This document shows positions 31,316-41,364 of a DNA stretch of 64,000 nt, piece by piece. The notes beneath the pieces were generated by a model that saw only the letters and a program-made list of their open reading frames with translations, was not told where the DNA came from and made no database searches. The stretch comes from Candidatus Borkfalkia stercoripullorum. GTDB taxonomy: Bacteria > Bacillota > Clostridia > Christensenellales > Borkfalkiaceae. The stretch lies in assembly GCA_019119395.1 (NCBI GenBank), contig DWXC01000009.1:48156-112155 (forward strand). Reading direction: 5' to 3'. Each line of letters begins with the position of its first letter. Position 1 is the stretch's first letter. The translations under genes were made by a program, and so were the position numbers.

Positions 31316-32431
31316 ATGAGAGATCCGAGGATAGACAAACTTGCGGACGTGCTCGTCAACTATTCGGTGCGTTGCCGAAAGGGCGAAAAGGTGTTGATAG
31401 AGGCGCGCGGGATAGACAGTCAGCTCACGAACGCCGTCATCGAAAAAGTTTTTCAGGCGGGCGGTTATCCGTTCGCGGACGTGATCGATATGTCGGTGGA
31501 GCGCGCGCTTTTGATGGGTACGAGCAAAAAGCACTGCGAACTGCGCGCAAAGTACGCAAAATACAGAATGGAGGACATGGACTGCTACATCGGCATCCGG
31601 GGCGGGGAAAACTCCTTCGAACTTTCCGACGTTCCCGCGGCGAACATGCAGGTTTACGACCGCACATATTCCTTCCCCGTACACCACGAAACGCGCGTGA
31701 AAAAAACGAAATGGGTCGTGCTTCGCTATCCCAACCCGTCCATGGCGCAGAACGCCGGCAAGTCTACCGAACAGTTCGAAAATTTTTATTTCGACGTTTG
31801 CACCCTCGACTATTCCAAGATGGACAGGGCGATGGACGCGCTCAAAGCGCTCATGGAAAAGACGGACAAAGTGCGCCTCGTGGCAAAGGGCACAGACCTC
31901 ACTTTTTCCATCAAGGGCATTCCCGCCGTCAAATGCGCGGGGCACATGAACATACCCGACGGCGAGGTGTACACGGCTCCCGTAAAGGACAGCGTGAACG
32001 GCGTCATCACCTACAACGCGCCCACGCTTGAAAACGGCGTCAAGCACGAGAACGTTCGGCTGGTCTTTAAAAACGGCAGGATCGTCGAGGCGACCTCTTC
32101 CGACACGAAGGCGCTCAACGACGTTCTCGACACCGACGAAGGCGCGCGGTATGTGGGGGAATTCGCGATCGGCGTCAATCCCTTCGTCACGGATCCCATG
32201 CTCGATATTTTGTTTGACGAAAAGATTTCCGGCTCCATTCACTTTACGCCCGGCTGCTGTTACGACGACGCGTACAACGGCAACAAGTCGAGCGTGCATT
32301 GGGACATGGTGCTCATCCAGACGCCCGAACGGGGCGGCGGCGAAATTTATTTCGACGACATGCTCATCCGCAAAGACGGTCGTTTCGTGACGGAAGAACT
32401 TGCCTGTCTCAACCCCGAAAATCTGAAATAA
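31316..32431 (+). CDS. M29-family metallo-aminopeptidase, third copy
   Basis: A 371-residue relative of the tandem pair at 13-15.5 kb but more distant. The metal motifs are recognisable: PDGEVYTAPVKDSV for the first Glu, YVGEFAIGVNP for the second, SIHFTPGCCYDDA for the His region, and SSVHWDMVLI for the His-x-Asp pair. The N-terminal lobe begins MRDPRIDKLADVLVNYSVRC, as in AmpS. SD AAAGGAG precedes the ATG. It is a single-gene unit between fba and gap, driven by the duplicated promoter. Confidence 0.85.
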   Translation: MRDPRIDKLADVLVNYSVRCRKGEKVLIEARGIDSQLTNAVIEKVFQAGGYPFADVIDMSVERALLMGTSKKHCELRAKYAKYRMEDMDCYIGIRGGENSFELSDVPAANMQVYDRTYSFPVHHETRVKKTKWVVLRYPNPSMAQNAGKSTEQFENFYFDVCTLDYSKMDRAMDALKALMEKTDKVRLVAKGTDLTFSIKGIPAVKCAGHMNIPDGEVYTAPVKDSVNGVITYNAPTLENGVKHENVRLVFKNGRIVEATSSDTKALNDVLDTDEGARYVGEFAIGVNPFVTDPMLDILFDEKISGSIHFTPGCCYDDAYNGNKSSVHWDMVLIQTPERGGGEIYFDDMLIRKDGRFVTEELACLNPENLK

Positions 32432-32540
32432 CGCATAAATGCGGGCGGGGTCGCTTTTTGGGCAATTTGCGCCAAAAAACGCAAATAAAAATGCAAAAAC
32501 GGATAAAATTTGCAAAATGCAAGTTATTTCGTGCAAATCA

Positions 32541-32569
32541 TTGACTAAATTTTCCGTATTTGATATAAT
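32541..32569 (+). promoter_or_regulatory. gap promoter
   Basis: TTGACT (32541-32546), 17-nt spacer, TATAAT (32564-32569), followed by an A/T-rich leader of about 50 nt with GGAGG before the ATG. The 110 nt upstream are A-rich with no gene. Confidence 0.85.
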
Positions 32570-32626
32570 AACAATGCTGGAAAAAATAGCGATAAAATCA
32601 ATTTTTATAATTGGAGGAATATTCAA

Positions 32627-33643
32627 ATGGCTAATGTAAGAGTTGCGATCAACGGATTCGGCCGTATCGGCCGCCTCGCGTTCCGTCAGATGTTCGGCGC
32701 GAAGGGTTATGAAGTCGTCGCCATCAACGACCTCACCAGCCCCACGATGCTCGCCCATCTGCTCAAGTACGATTCGGCACAGGGCAGGTATGCGCTTGCG
32801 GACAAGGTTTCCGCGACCGAAAATTCCATCATCGTCGACGGCAAAGAGATCAAAATTTATGCCGAAAAGGACGCGAAGGATCTGCCTTGGGGCGAGATCG
32901 GCGTAGACGTCGTGCTCGAGTGCACGGGCTTCTATTGCTCCAAAGCGAAGAGCCAGGCGCACATCGATGCGGGCGCAAAGAAAGTCGTTATTTCCGCTCC
33001 CGCGGGCAACGACCTGCCTACCATCGTGTACAGCGTCAACGAAAAGACCTTGAAGCCTTCCGATACGATCATTTCCGCGGCTTCCTGCACGACCAACTGC
33101 CTCGCGCCTATGGCGAACGCGCTCAATAAGTTCGCGAAGATCAAGAAGGGTTACATGACGACCATTCACGCTTACACGGGCGACCAGATGACGCTCGACG
33201 GGCCTCATCGCAAGGGCGACCTGCGCCGCGCAAGGGCTGCCGCCGTGAACATCACCCCGAACAGCACGGGCGCTGCGAAGGCGATCGGCCTCGTTATCCC
33301 CGAACTCAACGGCGTGCTCGACGGCTGCGCGCAGCGCGTTCCCGTTCCCACCGGCTCTTTGACCCAGCTCATCGCCATCGTTGAAGGCGAAGTGGACAAA
33401 GACGGCGTGAATGCTGCGATGAAAGCCGCGGCTTCCGAATCTTTCGGTTACACCGAGGATGAAATCGTCTCTTCCGACATCATCGGCATCACCTACGGCT
33501 CGCTGTTCGACGGCACGCAGACCAAATGCATGCCCATGGGCGACGGCTCCACGCTCGTGAAGGTCGTTTCCTGGTACGACAACGAGAACTCTTACACCAG
33601 CCAGATGGTCCGCACCATCAAGTATTTCGCTGAACTCAAGTAA
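32627..33643 (+). CDS. gap: Glyceraldehyde-3-phosphate dehydrogenase (type I)
   Basis: A 338-residue NAD-dependent dehydrogenase oxidising glyceraldehyde 3-phosphate. The N-terminal Rossmann motif is [14 protein letters not shown]; the catalytic Cys is in [12 protein letters not shown]; then the His of [10 protein letters not shown] and the C-terminal [15 protein letters not shown]. Length is normal for the family. In many Firmicutes gap directly precedes pgk; here the two are separated by about 9.6 kb of transport and tRNA-synthetase genes, and gap has its own promoter and terminator. Confidence 0.96.
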   Translation: MANVRVAINGFGRIGRLAFRQMFGAKGYEVVAINDLTSPTMLAHLLKYDSAQGRYALADKVSATENSIIVDGKEIKIYAEKDAKDLPWGEIGVDVVLECTGFYCSKAKSQAHIDAGAKKVVISAPAGNDLPTIVYSVNEKTLKPSDTIISAASCTTNCLAPMANALNKFAKIKKGYMTTIHAYTGDQMTLDGPHRKGDLRRARAAAVNITPNSTGAAKAIGLVIPELNGVLDGCAQRVPVPTGSLTQLIAIVEGEVDKDGVNAAMKAAASESFGYTEDEIVSSDIIGITYGSLFDGTQTKCMPMGDGSTLVKVVSWYDNENSYTSQMVRTIKYFAELK

Positions 33644-33661
33644 TTTTTAAGAAATTACGTT

Positions 33662-33696
33662 CCGCCGCCTGCCGTAACGCGGGCGGCGGTTTTTTA
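33662..33696 (+). terminator. gap terminator
   Basis: CCGCCGCC pairs with GGCGGCGG across a 12-nt loop, followed by six T. Confidence 0.85.
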
Positions 33697-33712
33697 TTCG
33701 GAAAGTGGGCTT

Positions 33713-34573
33713 ATGAAAAATTTTTTCGGGTTTAATGTAGGGGCTGCGGACGAACACGGGCTTCCCGCCGCGGACGCAAAGGCGTTCATCGCAGACCGTA
33801 CGCCCCCCGATGTGCTCGAAGAGCTGGCGCAAACGCGCGAAAAGATCGTCCGCGCGGATAAAAAAGGCTCTCTGCCCGCGTGGGTGACAGTCCTCGCTTG
33901 GGTGTTTCTGATCGTAGCGTTTTGCTGTATTGCGAGTATCGTCGGCAATATCGGGGAACTTTCTCTGTCCGAAATGTACGCGAAAGCGGCGTGGGTGTTT
34001 TATGTCGGGGGAGCAAGCCTGTCGGTGTTTGCCGCGATCATGCTGTTCGGTTGGAGAAGGAGCAAAAAGGCGGCAGCCGATCCCGCGCTCGAGCAAATCA
34101 ACGGCGAGGCGGGCAGGGCGCTCGGACGGGTGAAAGAGTGCCTGCATATCCCGCCGGATGCGAAAGAGGTCGACCTGTTCGCTAAATATTACCGCATCGG
34201 CAAAAACGGGAAGATCAAAAACGCGAGTACTTTTTTTAATTATGTAAATATGAGCTTTTATGTCTATACGCGCGGGGAAAACGTGTGTTTTTCTTCGCTC
34301 GAATTTACGATGTCCGTACCGCGCAGCGCTTTCGTTTCTTATCGGAGGATAGATAAAAACGCGATGTTTACCCGCTGGAACAAGGCGGAAAATTTTAATT
34401 CGCCCCGCTATAAAGCGTATAAGATCCGCGCCAATTCTATGGGCGCGCTGTTCGTCAAACCGTATTACAGCGCGCTTTTGAACACGCCGGAAGGGGAATT
34501 CGAGATCATATTTCCGAGTTACGAATTGGACGCGATGAGATCTCTTATCGAGCTGCCGGTCATATCGGCGTAA
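33713..34573 (+). CDS. Two-span membrane hypothetical protein
   Basis: A 286-residue protein. Residues 1-50 are soluble and charged, two membrane helices follow (about 56-78 and 92-113, the second ending GWRRSKKAA), then a cytoplasmic domain of about 170 residues with mixed strands (NYVNMSFYVYTRGENVCFSS, SVPRSAFVSYRRIDKN). That tail looks vaguely like a PH-like or YcxB-type domain, but I cannot assign it. The SD is weak (AAAGTGGG). It starts only 17 nt after the gap terminator, so how it is transcribed is unclear; read-through from gap is possible. Confidence 0.65.
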   Translation: MKNFFGFNVGAADEHGLPAADAKAFIADRTPPDVLEELAQTREKIVRADKKGSLPAWVTVLAWVFLIVAFCCIASIVGNIGELSLSEMYAKAAWVFYVGGASLSVFAAIMLFGWRRSKKAAADPALEQINGEAGRALGRVKECLHIPPDAKEVDLFAKYYRIGKNGKIKNASTFFNYVNMSFYVYTRGENVCFSSLEFTMSVPRSAFVSYRRIDKNAMFTRWNKAENFNSPRYKAYKIRANSMGALFVKPYYSALLNTPEGEFEIIFPSYELDAMRSLIELPVISA

Positions 34574-34700
34574 TAACGGCGCGGGCGGCACATATTTGTG
34601 CCGCCCGCGCCGTCATGCGCCTTTGCGATTTAAAAGATATGGCGTAAATGCAATAAATAATCCGATTAAATTGATTTTTACGGCATATACATAGTAACGT

Positions 34701-35744
34701 ATGTGCAATTTATTAAAGAGAGCGGGGAAAGGCCTGCGCCTTTGCGCGATCCTGGTCGGAACGGTCGTGGGGGCGGGTTTTGTTTCGGGCGCGGAACTGG
34801 TGCGCTTTTTTCCGTCCGAAAATTTCCTGCCGTGCGCCTTTTTGGCGGCGCTCCTGATATTTTTGGGGTTTGCCCTGCTTTTTGCCTGCGGGAAAAAATA
34901 CGGCGGGTTCGACGGGACTCTCGCGCATGTTTTCAAAAAGTCCGCCCCCGCCGCGCGGTGGGTCATTCTGGCGGCGTCGCTGATGACTTCGGCGGGGATG
35001 CTGGCGGGGCTGGATTCGGTCATGGCGGAAGGATTCGGCGTTCCGAAAAGCATTCCCGTTTTGTCCGTAACGGTACTCGTCTCGGTCTGTTTTTTGTCGG
35101 AAAAGGGCACAGCTGCGCTCGGCTGGGTGAATTTGTGCCTCGTGCCGGCGATACTCGTTTTCGTTGCGTCGCTCGCTTTGCGGAAAACAGACTTTTCTTA
35201 TGCTTTTTTGCCCGCGGGCGAACCTTTTTCCGCAATGCTGTACGTAATTTTGTATGCGGCCATGAACGTTTTCCTCGCCGCGCCCGTCGTGTGCGATCTC
35301 GGGGCGAAGAACCGAGGGGGCACGGGCGCGGCGGCGGCCGCGTCGCTGGTCGTCGGGGCGAGCATCGTCGTTATCCTTGCCAACATCTTCGCTTCGGGTG
35401 CGAACGCGATCGGTGCGGATATGCCGCTTCTGGCCGTGGTGGGCGGCGGCGCCGCGGGAAAGATATTTGCCGTCGTTTCCGCGTTCGGTATCGTTACCAC
35501 GATCTTTTCTTCCTGGTATCCGCTCCATATGCGCGCAAAGCGGTGCAAAAAACCGAAAACCGCGCGCTTTCTTGTGTGCGCGGCGGCGTTCGTCCTTTCG
35601 CGTTTCGGGCTGAAAAACATCGTCGGGTTTGCCTACCCGCTTCTGGGGCTTTGCGGGGGCATATTCCTCGCCGCGTGCGCGGCGGAATACTTTTTGCGCA
35701 AAAAATCTCCCCGTTGCGCGGGGCAAAGGGGAGAAAACGCGTAA
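34701..35744 (+). CDS. YkvI-family membrane protein
   Basis: A 347-residue polytopic membrane protein with about ten hydrophobic spans. The opening RLCAILVGTVVGAGFVSGAEL with its Gly-rich broken first helix is diagnostic of the YkvI family, whose fold resembles APC/SSS transporters. No substrate is known. In-frame TAG and TAA lie just before ATG 34701, so this is the real start, yet no SD is present; a TATACA box 9 nt upstream may give a nearly leaderless message. It converges with the ABC permease gene, leaving only 8 nt between the stops. Confidence 0.78.
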   Translation: MCNLLKRAGKGLRLCAILVGTVVGAGFVSGAELVRFFPSENFLPCAFLAALLIFLGFALLFACGKKYGGFDGTLAHVFKKSAPAARWVILAASLMTSAGMLAGLDSVMAEGFGVPKSIPVLSVTVLVSVCFLSEKGTAALGWVNLCLVPAILVFVASLALRKTDFSYAFLPAGEPFSAMLYVILYAAMNVFLAAPVVCDLGAKNRGGTGAAAAASLVVGASIVVILANIFASGANAIGADMPLLAVVGGGAAGKIFAVVSAFGIVTTIFSSWYPLHMRAKRCKKPKTARFLVCAAAFVLSRFGLKNIVGFAYPLLGLCGGIFLAACAAEYFLRKKSPRCAGQRGENA

Positions 35745-35752
35745 GACAGCCG

Positions 35753-36559
35753 TTATCTCGGGTGTTTGATGACGAGTTTTTCCGCCAGCACGACGAGGAA
35801 ATACATGCCCGCCGCTAAAATGCACAGGATAAAAGTCGCCGCCATGACGAGGTCGAGTTTGAAGACCTGCCCGCCGTATACGATGAGATAACCGAGCCCC
35901 GCTTTCGAGACGATGTATTCGCCCATGATAGAGCCGATCCATGCCATGCCGACGCATATTTTCAGCATTCCGATAAAGTCGGGCAGCGCGGAGGGGATCA
36001 CGAGCTTGGTCAGGATCTGCAATTTGCTCGCGCCCATGGAACGGAGCAGGGTGATCTTGTTTTTATCCGTCGCGAGGAAGCCGCCGAGCATGTTCATGAC
36101 GGCGACGATGATGCCGACGAGGACGGTCATGAACACGATTGCCGTAGAACCCGTGCCGAACCAGATGATGATGACGGGCCCGAGCGCGATTTTCGGCAGG
36201 CTGTTCAAAACGACGATATACGGCTCTAAAATTTTACGTGCGCGTTCGCTCCACCAAAGGGCGAGGGCGATGAGCGAGCCCAAAACGACGGCGACGGCAA
36301 ATCCGACGAGCGTTTCCCAAAGGGTCGTGCCGATGTGATAGAACAGAGAGCCGTTCGACCATAGCTCCCCGATCATCGCGGCGACGCGCGAAGGGGAACT
36401 GATGATAAACGGATCGACGAGTTGGAGCTGCGCGATCAGCTCCCACACGCCGAGAATGAGCGCGAGAACGCCGAAGCGCGCCGCCCACACGATAACGGCG
36501 TTCTTTTTTTCTTTTTTGAGGAAAGCGGCGTGCCCGATCGAATACGTTTTGTTTTTCAT
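35753..36559 (-). CDS. ABC transporter permease (SsuC/TauC type)
   Basis: A 268-residue inner-membrane permease with about six spans (about 30-260). The cytoplasmic EAA loop that contacts the ATPase reads LRSMGASKLQILTKLVIPSALPD. It belongs to the nitrate/sulfonate/taurine-type permeases, a group that also carries thiamine-precursor and riboflavin systems. The start ATG 36559 overlaps the ATPase stop as ATGA, so translation is coupled. It is the third gene of a minus-strand operon (binding protein, ATPase, permease). Confidence 0.85.
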   Translation of the reverse strand: MKNKTYSIGHAAFLKKEKKNAVIVWAARFGVLALILGVWELIAQLQLVDPFIISSPSRVAAMIGELWSNGSLFYHIGTTLWETLVGFAVAVVLGSLIALALWWSERARKILEPYIVVLNSLPKIALGPVIIIWFGTGSTAIVFMTVLVGIIVAVMNMLGGFLATDKNKITLLRSMGASKLQILTKLVIPSALPDFIGMLKICVGMAWIGSIMGEYIVSKAGLGYLIVYGGQVFKLDLVMAATFILCILAAGMYFLVVLAEKLVIKHPR

Positions 36560-37326
36560 ATGTTCAACTCCTTCCACAGTTTTTCGAACCATACCGAAAA
36601 CTGCGGCGATTCCCTCCTTTGCAGGGGGCTTAAAGATTCAAAGCCGATCTCGTGCACGGCCACGGCGCGCGCGGGGCGTTTGCTTAAAACAAGGATTCTG
36701 TCCGCAAGGGAAATGGCTTCCGAAATATCGTGCGTGACGAGAAGCGCCGTCTTTTTTTCGCCGCGGATGATGCCGTACACGTCGTTGCATACGGACAGCC
36801 GCGTCTGATAATCGAGCGCGGAAAAAGGTTCGTCCAAAAGCAGGATCTCGGGGTCGGGCGCGAGGGTGCGTATGAGCGCCGCGCGCTGGCGCATCCCGCC
36901 CGAAAGCTGGTCGGGGTAATAGCGCAAAAAATCTCCGAGCCCGTATTTTTTTGCGAGAGAGAGCGCCTTTCCCCTGTTTTCGGCGGTGTTCTTTTTTCGG
37001 ATCTCCAAAGGCAGGGTAATGTTTTTTTCGATGTTGCGCCAGGAGAACAGTTCGTCTTTTTGCAGCATATAGCCGAATTTGCCCGCGCTTTCGCCCGCCG
37101 GCTTGCCGCGCACGGAAATTTCGCCCGAAGAGGGCTTCAAAAGCCCCGCCGCGAGGGATAAAACGGTGGTTTTGCCGCAGCCCGAAGGCCCGATGACCGC
37201 CATAAATTCTCCCTCCCGCACGTAAAATCCGAGATCTTTTACGGCAAGCGTTTCGCCGTCTTTCGTGTGATAGGTCAGGCTCACGTCTTTGAATTCGAGA
37301 ATGTGTCTTTCCGGTGTTTCGTTCAT
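36556..37326 (-). CDS. ABC transporter ATP-binding protein (SsuB/TauB type)
   Basis: A 256-residue ATPase that powers the importer. Walker A GPSGCGKTT, signature LSGGMRQRAAL, Walker B LLLDEPFSALD and the switch His (LLVTHDISEA) are all intact. SD GGGAGG lies 8 nt before the ATG. A GC-rich hairpin at 37341-37369 separates it from the binding-protein gene and probably lowers expression of the membrane components relative to the binding protein. Confidence 0.88.
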   Translation of the reverse strand: MNETPERHILEFKDVSLTYHTKDGETLAVKDLGFYVREGEFMAVIGPSGCGKTTVLSLAAGLLKPSSGEISVRGKPAGESAGKFGYMLQKDELFSWRNIEKNITLPLEIRKKNTAENRGKALSLAKKYGLGDFLRYYPDQLSGGMRQRAALIRTLAPDPEILLLDEPFSALDYQTRLSVCNDVYGIIRGEKKTALLVTHDISEAISLADRILVLSKRPARAVAVHEIGFESLSPLQRRESPQFSVWFEKLWKELNI

Positions 37327-37340
37327 GGTAAAAACCTCCC

Positions 37341-37369
37341 CCGCGCGCCCGCGTTCTGCTGGCGCGCGG
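37341..37369 (-). other. Intercistronic hairpin between binding-protein and ATPase genes
   Basis: CCGCGCGCC (37341-37349) pairs perfectly with GGCGCGCGG (37361-37369); no T run follows on the minus strand. This is the usual position for an mRNA-stabilising or attenuating hairpin after a highly expressed binding protein. Confidence 0.55.
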
Positions 37370-37397
37370 CGGTATTTTTATTGTACGGCCGGGCTTT

Positions 37398-38408
37398 TCA
37401 GCCGTAAAGCTCGGCGTAGGCCGCGGAAGAATAGCTCGTATCCACAAGGTCTGCAAAATTCACCCGTTTTTCGAGTTCTCCCGCATTGTCGATGATGTCC
37501 TGCAAACGGTTGAAGGCGCTTTCCGTCATCGTCATGTCCGTCTGCCACGCGTCGATCGACTTATAACTGTCCAATGAGACTTTTACGGAGTTTTCGCTCG
37601 TTCCGTCAAAATAAGGTGTCAGAAGTTTCGCGGCCTGCGCGCTGTCCGTCGTATTGACGTAGCGGATGCCTTTCATGACCGCCCGCAAAAATCCTTCGAT
37701 CGTCTCTTCGTTGTCGTCGATGTAATTTTCGCGCGCGATGTAGCAGGTGTAGGGGACTTCGCCCGAGGCTTCGCCTACGGAGGCCACGACAAAGCCCTTG
37801 CCCTGCGCTTCGTATTCGGAAGCGACGGGCTCGAACATCGTGCAGTAGTCCGCCGTGCCCGATTCGAAAGCGGCGGTCATGTAATTGAAGTTGATGTCGT
37901 AGTTCATGGTCACGTTCTGCCCGTCGTAAAGCCCGTTTTCGTTGAGGATATATTCGAAGGTCATTGCGGGAACGCCGCCCTTTCTGCCCGCGAGGATCTC
38001 CTTGCCATGCAGCGTGGTCGACCAGTCGAAGGTGTCCGCCTCGTCCACGCGGGAAACGAGGAAAGAGCCGTCGCGCTTGGTGAGCTGGCCGAATACGGTG
38101 GGGACGTTGTTCGAGCCGCCGATGAGCACATACAGCGCCGCTTCCGGGCCGCAAAATCCTATATCGGCGCTGCCCGAAAGGACAGCCGCCATGACCGCGT
38201 CCGCGCCGCCGCCGTTGGTGAGTTCGATCTCGATGCCCTCTTCTTCGAAATAACCGAGCGCGTCGGCAATGTACATCGGGGCATAGAAAATGGAGTGCGT
38301 GACTTCGTTGACGCGAACCTTTTTCAGCCCGCCCTCATCCGTTTTACAGGCGGAAAGAGGCAGGATAAAGAGCAAAGAGCATAAAATTGCGGTAAGTGTT
38401 TTTTTCAT
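37398..38408 (-). CDS. ABC transporter substrate-binding lipoprotein (NMT1/THI5-like)
   Basis: A 336-residue extracellular binding protein. The signal peptide ends in LPLSAC (lipobox, Cys21). The type II periplasmic-binding fold opens with VRVNEVTHSIFYAPMYIADALGYFEEEGIEIEL, then GGGADAVMAAVLSGSADIGFCGPEA, the hallmark of the NMT1/SsuA group. Ligands in this group include sulfonates, nitrate, pyrimidine precursors of thiamine and riboflavin. No THI-box or FMN riboswitch is visible upstream, so the ligand stays open. The start at MKKTLTAIL gives a proper signal peptide. Confidence 0.85.
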   Translation of the reverse strand: MKKTLTAILCSLLFILPLSACKTDEGGLKKVRVNEVTHSIFYAPMYIADALGYFEEEGIEIELTNGGGADAVMAAVLSGSADIGFCGPEAALYVLIGGSNNVPTVFGQLTKRDGSFLVSRVDEADTFDWSTTLHGKEILAGRKGGVPAMTFEYILNENGLYDGQNVTMNYDINFNYMTAAFESGTADYCTMFEPVASEYEAQGKGFVVASVGEASGEVPYTCYIARENYIDDNEETIEGFLRAVMKGIRYVNTTDSAQAAKLLTPYFDGTSENSVKVSLDSYKSIDAWQTDMTMTESAFNRLQDIIDNAGELEKRVNFADLVDTSYSSAAYAELYG

Positions 38409-38500
38409 TGATTTCTCCGTCGAAAAATTTTTAATACTATATCGTATGCGGGCGGGGAAGATTTTGACAGCCCGATTCGGGTAAAGGCTTCCGTTTTCGA

Positions 38501-38529
38501 TTGACAAGCGGCGGGGGTTTTTATATAAT
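38501..38529 (+). promoter_or_regulatory. valS promoter
   Basis: TTGACA (38501-38506), 17-nt spacer, TATAAT (38524-38529). The leader of about 70 nt has no T-box elements. Confidence 0.85.
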
Positions 38530-38604
38530 AGAAAGGTATTATATTTGTGACCGGATTGCGCCGCTTTTTTGCCGCGCGATTTTTTGTCAGAGGAATGAGC
38601 GATT

Positions 38605-41229
38605 ATGGAAATGCAAAAGACTTACAATCCCAAAGATTTCGAGGACAGGCTTTATAAGGAATGGATGGATAAAAACTACTTCCGTGCGGAAGCAGACCCG
38701 TCCAAGATCCCGTTTACGATCGTCATTCCGCCCCCCAACATAACGGGGCAGCTCCATCTCGGGCACGCGCTCGACAATACCATCATCGACGCCCTCATCC
38801 GCTTCAAGAGGATGCAGGGGTATTCCGCGCTGTACCTTCCGGGTTGCGACCACGCTTCCATCGCTACGGAGGTCAAGATCGTCGAGCAGATGAAAAAAGA
38901 GGGCCTGACCAAGCAGGACGTCGGCAGGGAAGAGTTTTTGCGCCGCGCCTGGGACTGGAAGGAAAAATACGGCGGGCGCATCGTCGAACAGCTCAAAAAG
39001 ATGGGCGTTTCGGCGGATTGGTCGCGCCTCGCTTTCACGATGGACGAGCGCTGTTCCAAAGCGGTGCGCGAAGTGTTCGTGAACCTCTACGAAAAAGGGC
39101 TCATTTACAGGGGAGACCGCATCATCAACTGGTGCCCGAGCTGTAAAACCGCACTTTCGGACGCGGAAGTGGAATACAGCGAAGACGCGTCTTTCTTCTG
39201 GCATCTCAAATACCCCGTAAAAGACAGCGGCGAATCCATCATTGTCGCGACGACCCGTCCCGAGACCATGCTGGGCGACACCGCCGTCGCGGTCAACCCC
39301 AAAGACAAGCGCTATGCGCACATGGTGGGAAAAACGCTCGTCCTGCCCCTCGTGGGGCGGGAGATCCCGATCGTCGCCGACGATTACGTCGACATGGAAT
39401 TCGGCTCGGGCGCGGTCAAGATCACGCCCGCGCACGACCCCAACGACTTCGAAGTGGGGCTTCGCCACAATCTGGAAGTCATCCGCGTGATGAACGACGA
39501 CGGCACGATGAACGCGAACGCGGGCAAGGCGTACGAGGGTATGGATCGCTTCGCCGCGCGCGAAAAGATCGTGGAAGACCTCAAAGCCTGCGGCGCGCTC
39601 GTCAAGATCGAGCCGCACGCGCACAACGTGGGGCATTGCTACCGCTGCCACAGCACGGTCGAGCCCATCGTTTCCAAACAGTGGTTCGTAAAAATGACTC
39701 CGCTTGCAAAACCCGCCATCGACGCGGTGGTGCGCAACAAGATCCATTTCACGCCCGAAAGGTTTTCCAAAATTTATTACAACTGGATGGAAGGCATCAA
39801 AGATTGGTGCATTTCCCGTCAGCTTTGGTGGGGGCACAGGATCCCCGTCTGGTACTGCCCGGACTGCGGAGAGACGATCGTCTCCAAAACCGATCCCGAT
39901 CAGTGCCCGCATTGCGGCGGTAAAAACCTCAAACAGGACGAGGATGTGCTGGATACCTGGTTCTCCTCGGCTCTTTGGCCTTTCTCCACGCTCGGCTACC
40001 CCGAAAAGACTGCCGACCTCGATTATTTCTATCCGACGGACGTGCTTTCCTGCGGGTACGACATCATTTTCTTCTGGGTGGCGCGGATGATCTTTTCGGG
40101 CATCGAACACACGGGTAAAGTGCCTTTCCGCGACGTGCTTTTGCACGGCATCGTGCGCGACGAGCAGGGCAGAAAGATGTCTAAATCTCTCGGTAACGGG
40201 ATCGACCCTCTGGAAGTCATCGACGAATACGGTGCGGATTCCCTGCGCTTTGCGCTCATTTCGGGCGTCGCGCCCGGCAACGACAGCCGTTACAGCCGCT
40301 CTAAGGTCGAGGCGATGCGCAACTTCATGAACAAGATCTGGAACGCGTCGCGCTTCGTCATCATGAACGCGGAAGGGGAGGAGATCCCCGCCCTCGGCGA
40401 GATCAAACTTTCGGCTGCGGACAAATGGATCGTTTCCAGGCTGGAAAGCTGCATCAAAGAGGTCACCCTCAACATGGGCAAGTTCGAGCTGGGTATTGCG
40501 GCGGGCGCGCTGTACGACTTTATGTGGAGCGACTTCTGCGACTGGTACATCGAACTTTCCAAGAGCGCCCTATACGGCGAGGATAAGGATAAGAGAAGAG
40601 GGGCGCTGTCGGTGCTCTGCTTCGTGCTCGAAAACGCGCTCAAACTCCTGCATCCCTTTATTCCGTTCATCACGGAAGAGATCTATCAGAATCTGCCGGG
40701 GACGAAGGGCAGCATCATGGTTTCCGAATTCCCCCGCTATAATTCCAAACTTGCCTATAAAAAAGAGGCGAAAGCGTTCGAGGGGATCATGGACGTCATC
40801 AAAACGGTGCGCAACATGAAAACGTCTGTGAACTGTCCGCCGTCCAAAAAGGTCAAATTGTTCCTTTCCGCGCAGAACAAGCGGTTGGTCGGCGCGAACG
40901 CGGGCGCGATCATGAAACTTGCGGGCGTCAGCGAGATCGGGTTCGTGGAAAGCGGCTCGGAGATCGGGGAAAAGACGATGTCGCAGGTCACCGAAAGCTG
41001 CACGGTGTTCGTCCCGCTCGGAGAGCTCGTCGACCTTGCCAAAGAAAAGGAGCGCCTTACGGCGGAACTCGAACGCATCCAAGGCGAGATCGGGCGTGCG
41101 GACGGCAAACTGCACAACCGCGGGTTTGTGGAAAAAGCGCCCAAAGCTCTCGTGGAAGCGGAACGCGCCAAGCTGGACAAGTTTATCGAAATGCGGGAAA
41201 AAATCGAAAAACAACTCAAAGAACTGTAA
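38605..41229 (+). CDS. valS: Valyl-tRNA synthetase
   Basis: A class I synthetase of 874 residues that charges tRNA-Val. The HIGH motif is [11 protein letters not shown] (about 49-59) and the KMSKS loop [11 protein letters not shown] (about 525). The editing CP1 domain between them contains [19 protein letters not shown]. The anticodon-binding domain is followed by the valS-specific C-terminal coiled coil (about 800-874, [20 protein letters not shown]). All are present, so the gene is intact. It is transcribed alone from a consensus promoter. Lack of a T-box is notable because leuA and trpXYZ in the same window have one. Confidence 0.96.
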   Translation: MEMQKTYNPKDFEDRLYKEWMDKNYFRAEADPSKIPFTIVIPPPNITGQLHLGHALDNTIIDALIRFKRMQGYSALYLPGCDHASIATEVKIVEQMKKEGLTKQDVGREEFLRRAWDWKEKYGGRIVEQLKKMGVSADWSRLAFTMDERCSKAVREVFVNLYEKGLIYRGDRIINWCPSCKTALSDAEVEYSEDASFFWHLKYPVKDSGESIIVATTRPETMLGDTAVAVNPKDKRYAHMVGKTLVLPLVGREIPIVADDYVDMEFGSGAVKITPAHDPNDFEVGLRHNLEVIRVMNDDGTMNANAGKAYEGMDRFAAREKIVEDLKACGALVKIEPHAHNVGHCYRCHSTVEPIVSKQWFVKMTPLAKPAIDAVVRNKIHFTPERFSKIYYNWMEGIKDWCISRQLWWGHRIPVWYCPDCGETIVSKTDPDQCPHCGGKNLKQDEDVLDTWFSSALWPFSTLGYPEKTADLDYFYPTDVLSCGYDIIFFWVARMIFSGIEHTGKVPFRDVLLHGIVRDEQGRKMSKSLGNGIDPLEVIDEYGADSLRFALISGVAPGNDSRYSRSKVEAMRNFMNKIWNASRFVIMNAEGEEIPALGEIKLSAADKWIVSRLESCIKEVTLNMGKFELGIAAGALYDFMWSDFCDWYIELSKSALYGEDKDKRRGALSVLCFVLENALKLLHPFIPFITEEIYQNLPGTKGSIMVSEFPRYNSKLAYKKEAKAFEGIMDVIKTVRNMKTSVNCPPSKKVKLFLSAQNKRLVGANAGAIMKLAGVSEIGFVESGSEIGEKTMSQVTESCTVFVPLGELVDLAKEKERLTAELERIQGEIGRADGKLHNRGFVEKAPKALVEAERAKLDKFIEMREKIEKQLKEL

Positions 41230-41242
41230 TATAAGATGAAGC

Positions 41243-41273
41243 CCGGGAAGAAATTTCTTCCCGGTCTTTGTTT
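41243..41273 (+). terminator. valS terminator
   Basis: Palindrome CCGGGAAGAAA with its complement TTTCTTCCCGG, followed by the T-rich TCTTTGTTT. Confidence 0.7.
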
Positions 41274-41297
41274 ACGGACGGGATTTTCGGATATCCG

Positions 41298-41326
41298 TTG
41301 ACAGACCGTAAAATCCATGTTATAAT
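41298..41326 (+). promoter_or_regulatory. Promoter of the zinc-ribbon membrane protein gene
   Basis: TTGACA (41298-41303), 17-nt spacer, TATAAT (41321-41326). Confidence 0.85.
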
Positions 41327-41364
41327 CATAACAACGAGGCGTTTTGCATAAAACGGGAGAGAGT

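Noticed and set aside
31202..33208. Long open frame on the minus strand (over 600 codons) opposite the aminopeptidase and gap genes
   Set aside because: It is the reverse frame of GC-rich coding sequence; the plus strand has two intact enzymes with promoters, and the minus-frame protein has no recognisable domain. Similar long shadows opposite parC, nrdD, leuA and valS were dropped for the same reason.
38409..38600. Thiamine, FMN or SAM riboswitch ahead of the ABC binding-protein gene
   Set aside because: No THI-box, RFN or S-box motifs were found; the leader is short.
38530..38604. T-box leader for valS
   Set aside because: The leader is about 70 nt and lacks both the AG element and the T-box sequence.
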